DNA of 16,625 nucleotides from an uncultured Oscillospiraceae bacterium (GTDB lineage Bacteria; Bacillota; Clostridia; Oscillospirales; Oscillospiraceae): NCBI GenBank assembly GCA_910577915.1, contig CAJTOM010000056.1:1-16625 (forward strand), read 5' to 3'. The notes under the pieces are model-generated. The model saw only the letters and a list, made by a program, of their open reading frames with translations. It was not told the DNA's origin and ran no database searches. Position 1 is the first letter of the stretch, and each line of letters begins with the position of its first letter. This document shows positions 14,401 to 16,625 of this stretch, in pieces. The translations under genes were made by a program, and so were the position numbers.

Positions 14401-16221
14401 TTACCAGGCTTTGCCGATGTCTGCGCCGAAGCGGTTGGCGATAATGTAGCAGACGAGGATGAACAGCAGCACGCACACAGAGATGGCGTCGGCCATCTGG
14501 TTGTAGCCCTCCTGGGAATAGGTGAAGGCCAGGTAGGACATGGTCTGGGTGTGCTTATCCATCATAATGATGATGAGGTCCAGCTCCTTGGCAATGCTGA
14601 TGAAGGTCAGCATGAAGCCGGAGATAAAGCCGTTTTTCGCCAGAGGCAGGACGATCTTGCCCATGCGCTGCCAGAAGTTGGCGCCGTTGATGTCGGCGGC
14701 CTCCTCCAGCTCCACCGCGATCTGCATCATGTTGGCGGTACCGGACCGGCTGGCGAAGGGGAAGTGCTTGACCACGCTGGTCAGGACGATGAGGGTGAAG
14801 GTGCCGTACAGGGAGGGGATCAGCCCGCCCAGGCGGGGCTGGGAGAACATGGCCACGTACATGGAGGAGAAGGCCACGCCGCTCATCAGGTAGGGCACGA
14901 ACACCAGCTGCTCCGTGGCGGAGCCGTACCACTTGCCGCGGCCGCGGGTGGAGATGTAGCCCAGGAACTGACCGCAGAAAGCGGTGATGATGGAACCAAC
15001 GAAGGTCAGGCGGACGGTGTTCCACACGGCCTTGCCGAACTCCGCGTTGCGGAAGATGCCCTCCATGCTGGTGTAGGTCTGGGCCTCGTCCAGGGTGCCG
15101 ATCCAGTTGTAGAGGGTCAGGTTATGCAGGCCGTAGCCGTTGCCGGTGGTGACCTGGAAGGTCTCCATCACCAGCACGAACATGGGGGCCACCATGGCGA
15201 AGAACAGGAAGAACACCAGAAACGCCATCAGAGGAATCTTGGCCGCGCCCAGGTGCATCTCGTTGGAGCGGCCGCCCTTGCCGCCGATGGTGGCGTAGGA
15301 CTTGCGCACGCCGATGATGCGCTGGTTGGAGAAGATGATCAGGGCCGCCAGGCTGATGAGCACCAGGCTCATGGCGAAGCCCACGCCCTGGGGACCGCCG
15401 TTGATGAAGGTCTTCATCTTGGTGGCCAGGGTGAAGTAGCCGATGCGGGAGCCCAGGTTGGCCGCCACGCCGTAGGTGCCGATGGCCTTGCTGAGGGTCA
15501 TGACCACGGCGGAAAGGATGCTGGGCAGCACCAGGGGCAGGGTGATGGATTTGAGAATCTGCACCTTATTAGCGCCGCAGATTTCGCCCATCTCCTCCAG
15601 CTCCGAGTTGATGGAGCGCAGGGCGGAGGAGACGTGTATGTAGGAGAAGGCGTAGTAGTGCAGGCTCATACACAGCACGATGGCCACGGGGCCGTAGGCC
15701 AGCCAGTCGGGAATAGGGACGCCCATGCCGGCCAGGAAGCCCAGGGAGCCGGAGGTCTTGTTGCGGAACACCGCCAGCCAGGCCAGGGCCTTGCACCAGG
15801 AGGGGATCATGTAGGGGATAACCACCAGCATGCCCAGCAGCTTCTTACCGGGGATGTCCGAGCGGACCATCAGCCAGCCCAGCACGGAGCCCAGGGGCAC
15901 CGACACAATCACGGTGAACAGGCCCACCACCAGCGAGTTCTTCAGCGGGCCCCACAGGGTGGCGCCGGACAGCTTGCTCACCAGGATGTAGCGCCAGTAG
16001 TAGAGGGTAAAATCTCCCACCTCGCCGCCGTAGCGCTTGGCCTCCGCCCGGGCCAGGGTAAAGGTGGAGGCAATCATCTGCAGGAGGGGAATCACGATCA
16101 GACAGAACAGAACCACCAGGCTGACTGCCACGATCATGTTGAAGGGGTTTTTCACCACGTTCAAGATCTGGTTCTTGAGTCGGGTCTTATTAAAGGGTCG
16201 CCGCTCTCTCTTCCTTTTCAC
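14401..16221 (-). CDS. Fused ABC transporter permease, two membrane domains (FbpB-like)
   Basis: This 606-residue protein combines two binding-protein-dependent permease domains. Each ends in an EAA cytoplasmic loop that contacts the ATPase: EEMGEICGANKVQILKSITLPL-type at about 210-230 and EEAADINGANFWQRMGKIVLPL-type at about 500-520. About 12 membrane helices are visible. A soluble connecting segment near residues 300-335 (IIGVRKSYATIGGKGGRSNE) joins the halves. This double-length form is characteristic of FbpB/AfuB-like permeases for Fe(III), phosphonate or sugar phosphate, rather than two separate subunits. The start codon is GTG, with AAAGGAG seven bases upstream; an ATG two bases earlier is out of frame. 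The first 25 residues are strongly basic (MKRKRERRPFNKTR). It is the first gene of the ABC operon. Confidence 0.94.
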   Translation of the reverse strand: MKRKRERRPFNKTRLKNQILNVVKNPFNMIVAVSLVVLFCLIVIPLLQMIASTFTLARAEAKRYGGEVGDFTLYYWRYILVSKLSGATLWGPLKNSLVVGLFTVIVSVPLGSVLGWLMVRSDIPGKKLLGMLVVIPYMIPSWCKALAWLAVFRNKTSGSLGFLAGMGVPIPDWLAYGPVAIVLCMSLHYYAFSYIHVSSALRSINSELEEMGEICGANKVQILKSITLPLVLPSILSAVVMTLSKAIGTYGVAANLGSRIGYFTLATKMKTFINGGPQGVGFAMSLVLISLAALIIFSNQRIIGVRKSYATIGGKGGRSNEMHLGAAKIPLMAFLVFFLFFAMVAPMFVLVMETFQVTTGNGYGLHNLTLYNWIGTLDEAQTYTSMEGIFRNAEFGKAVWNTVRLTFVGSIITAFCGQFLGYISTRGRGKWYGSATEQLVFVPYLMSGVAFSSMYVAMFSQPRLGGLIPSLYGTFTLIVLTSVVKHFPFASRSGTANMMQIAVELEEAADINGANFWQRMGKIVLPLAKNGFISGFMLTFISIAKELDLIIIMMDKHTQTMSYLAFTYSQEGYNQMADAISVCVLLFILVCYIIANRFGADIGKAW

Positions 16222-16324
16222 ATCTGTGCTCCTTTCGTCGTTTCAAGCTCGCTGTTTTGCCGCGGCCCCGCGAAATAGCGCGGAGGCGCAGATTCGTTTT
16301 TCTCCGGCAATTCCCACCTTTCAT

Positions 16325-16338
16325 CGAACACGTTTCCG
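16325..16338. promoter_or_regulatory. LacI-type operator candidate in the ABC operon leader
   Basis: The plus strand reads CGAACACGTTTCCG, a CG-centred imperfect palindrome about 15 bases downstream of the predicted transcription start of the ABC operon. It shares CGAANNCGTTT with the site at 7866-7879 (read on the opposite strand). This position and similarity would fit common control of both operons by the local LacI-family protein, or CcpA. Confidence 0.35.
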
Positions 16339-16357
16339 CCAGTTGATTTCTATATGG

Positions 16358-16386
16358 ATTATAACAAAACCGTGAATTTTCGTCAA
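16358..16386 (-). promoter_or_regulatory. Sigma-A promoter of the ABC import operon
   Basis: The minus strand has TTGACG (16381-16386), 17 bp and TATAAT (16358-16363). The predicted start point near 16351 gives a leader of about 130 bases before the permease GTG. Confidence 0.82.
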
Positions 16387-16625
16387 TTGCTTTACTCTCA
16401 AAAAAGACTATTTTGGAGTTTTGTCTATTTCGACAGCCTGTCAGTTGGTGAAATTCACAATTTATTAAAATTTTAACAATTGTTTTCTGAGCAAGCCTCC
16501 GTTGTTTTAGTCAATTTTATGCAAATGTTTCCGCAAAATATGCGCCAGCCTCACCTGCCGCCTCCGCCGTGCGCCGCCCGGCTGCGGCGCAGAGACAAGG
16601 GGGGCGGGGGCCGCAAAAACGGCCC
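16387..16625. other. Intergenic right edge: AT-rich upstream region, then GC hairpins
   Basis: No gene was found here. Up to about 16540 the sequence is AT-rich upstream DNA of the ABC promoter, with a 10-bp palindrome AACAATTGTT (16475-16484 region). From 16550 it becomes GC-rich, with a hairpin at 16571-16577/16584-16590 (GCGCCGC/GCGGCGC). A second 6-bp stem at 16608-16613/16620-16625 (GGGCCG/CGGCCC, A-rich loop) touches the window end. The last two may belong to the 3' end of a gene beyond the window. Confidence 0.5.

Overview
The window looks like a chromosomal segment from a high-G+C member of the Clostridia, probably a gut Oscillospiraceae-type bacterium (Flavonifractor/Lawsonibacter-like). 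That placement is inferred from strong AGGAG-type ribosome binding sites, GC-rich third codon positions with long antisense shadow frames, AT-rich intergenic promoters, and the gene families present; no rRNA or other phylogenetic marker is in the window. No tRNA, rRNA, CRISPR array, insertion sequence or phage gene was seen.

Left block (minus strand, transcribed from about 7890 down to 113): a near-consensus promoter at 7895-7923 drives four consecutive HAD-family hydrolase paralogues (7826-4791). They are followed by a cofactor-independent phosphoglycerate mutase homologue (4717-3154), an MgtC/SapB-family membrane protein (3110-2382) and a membrane-bound ion-pumping pyrophosphatase (2227-113). 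Gaps are 20-73 bp except for 154 bp in front of the pyrophosphatase, where there is a hairpin.

The outstanding object is the phosphoglycerate mutase homologue. Its segments are in circularly permuted order: the protein begins in the middle of the transferase domain, runs to the normal C-terminus, continues through a linker of about ten residues into the normal N-terminus (LDGWG), and stops where the new N-terminus would join. All of the usual catalytic segments are present once, with one substitution (DGRD to DGRS). The reading frame carries one extra base in a C-run at 4237-4240.

Centre: a LacI-family regulator (8228-9235, plus strand) is divergent from the HAD operon, across a 400-bp AT-rich region with two good promoters, several palindromes and a LacI-type operator candidate. 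A strong bidirectional terminator (9259-9286) separates it from a convergent minus-strand operon: membrane protein of unknown function (11613-11032), ComEC-like metallo-beta-lactamase-fold protein (11027-10053) and a fifth HAD paralogue (10056-9304). Its promoter is at 11700-11728, and a 20-bp perfect hairpin lies in the leader.

Right block: a minus-strand ABC import operon in the order fused permease (16221-14401), ATPase (14274-13156) and lipoprotein binding protein (13053-11734), with a consensus promoter at 16358-16386. The architecture resembles the FbpABC/AfuABC branch, which includes Fe(III) and sugar-phosphate importers. Five HAD phosphatase-fold proteins, a phosphoglycerate mutase homologue, a pyrophosphatase and this type of importer together suggest a phosphoester uptake and processing locus under the LacI-type regulator. 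That functional link is inference; the sequence does not identify the substrate.
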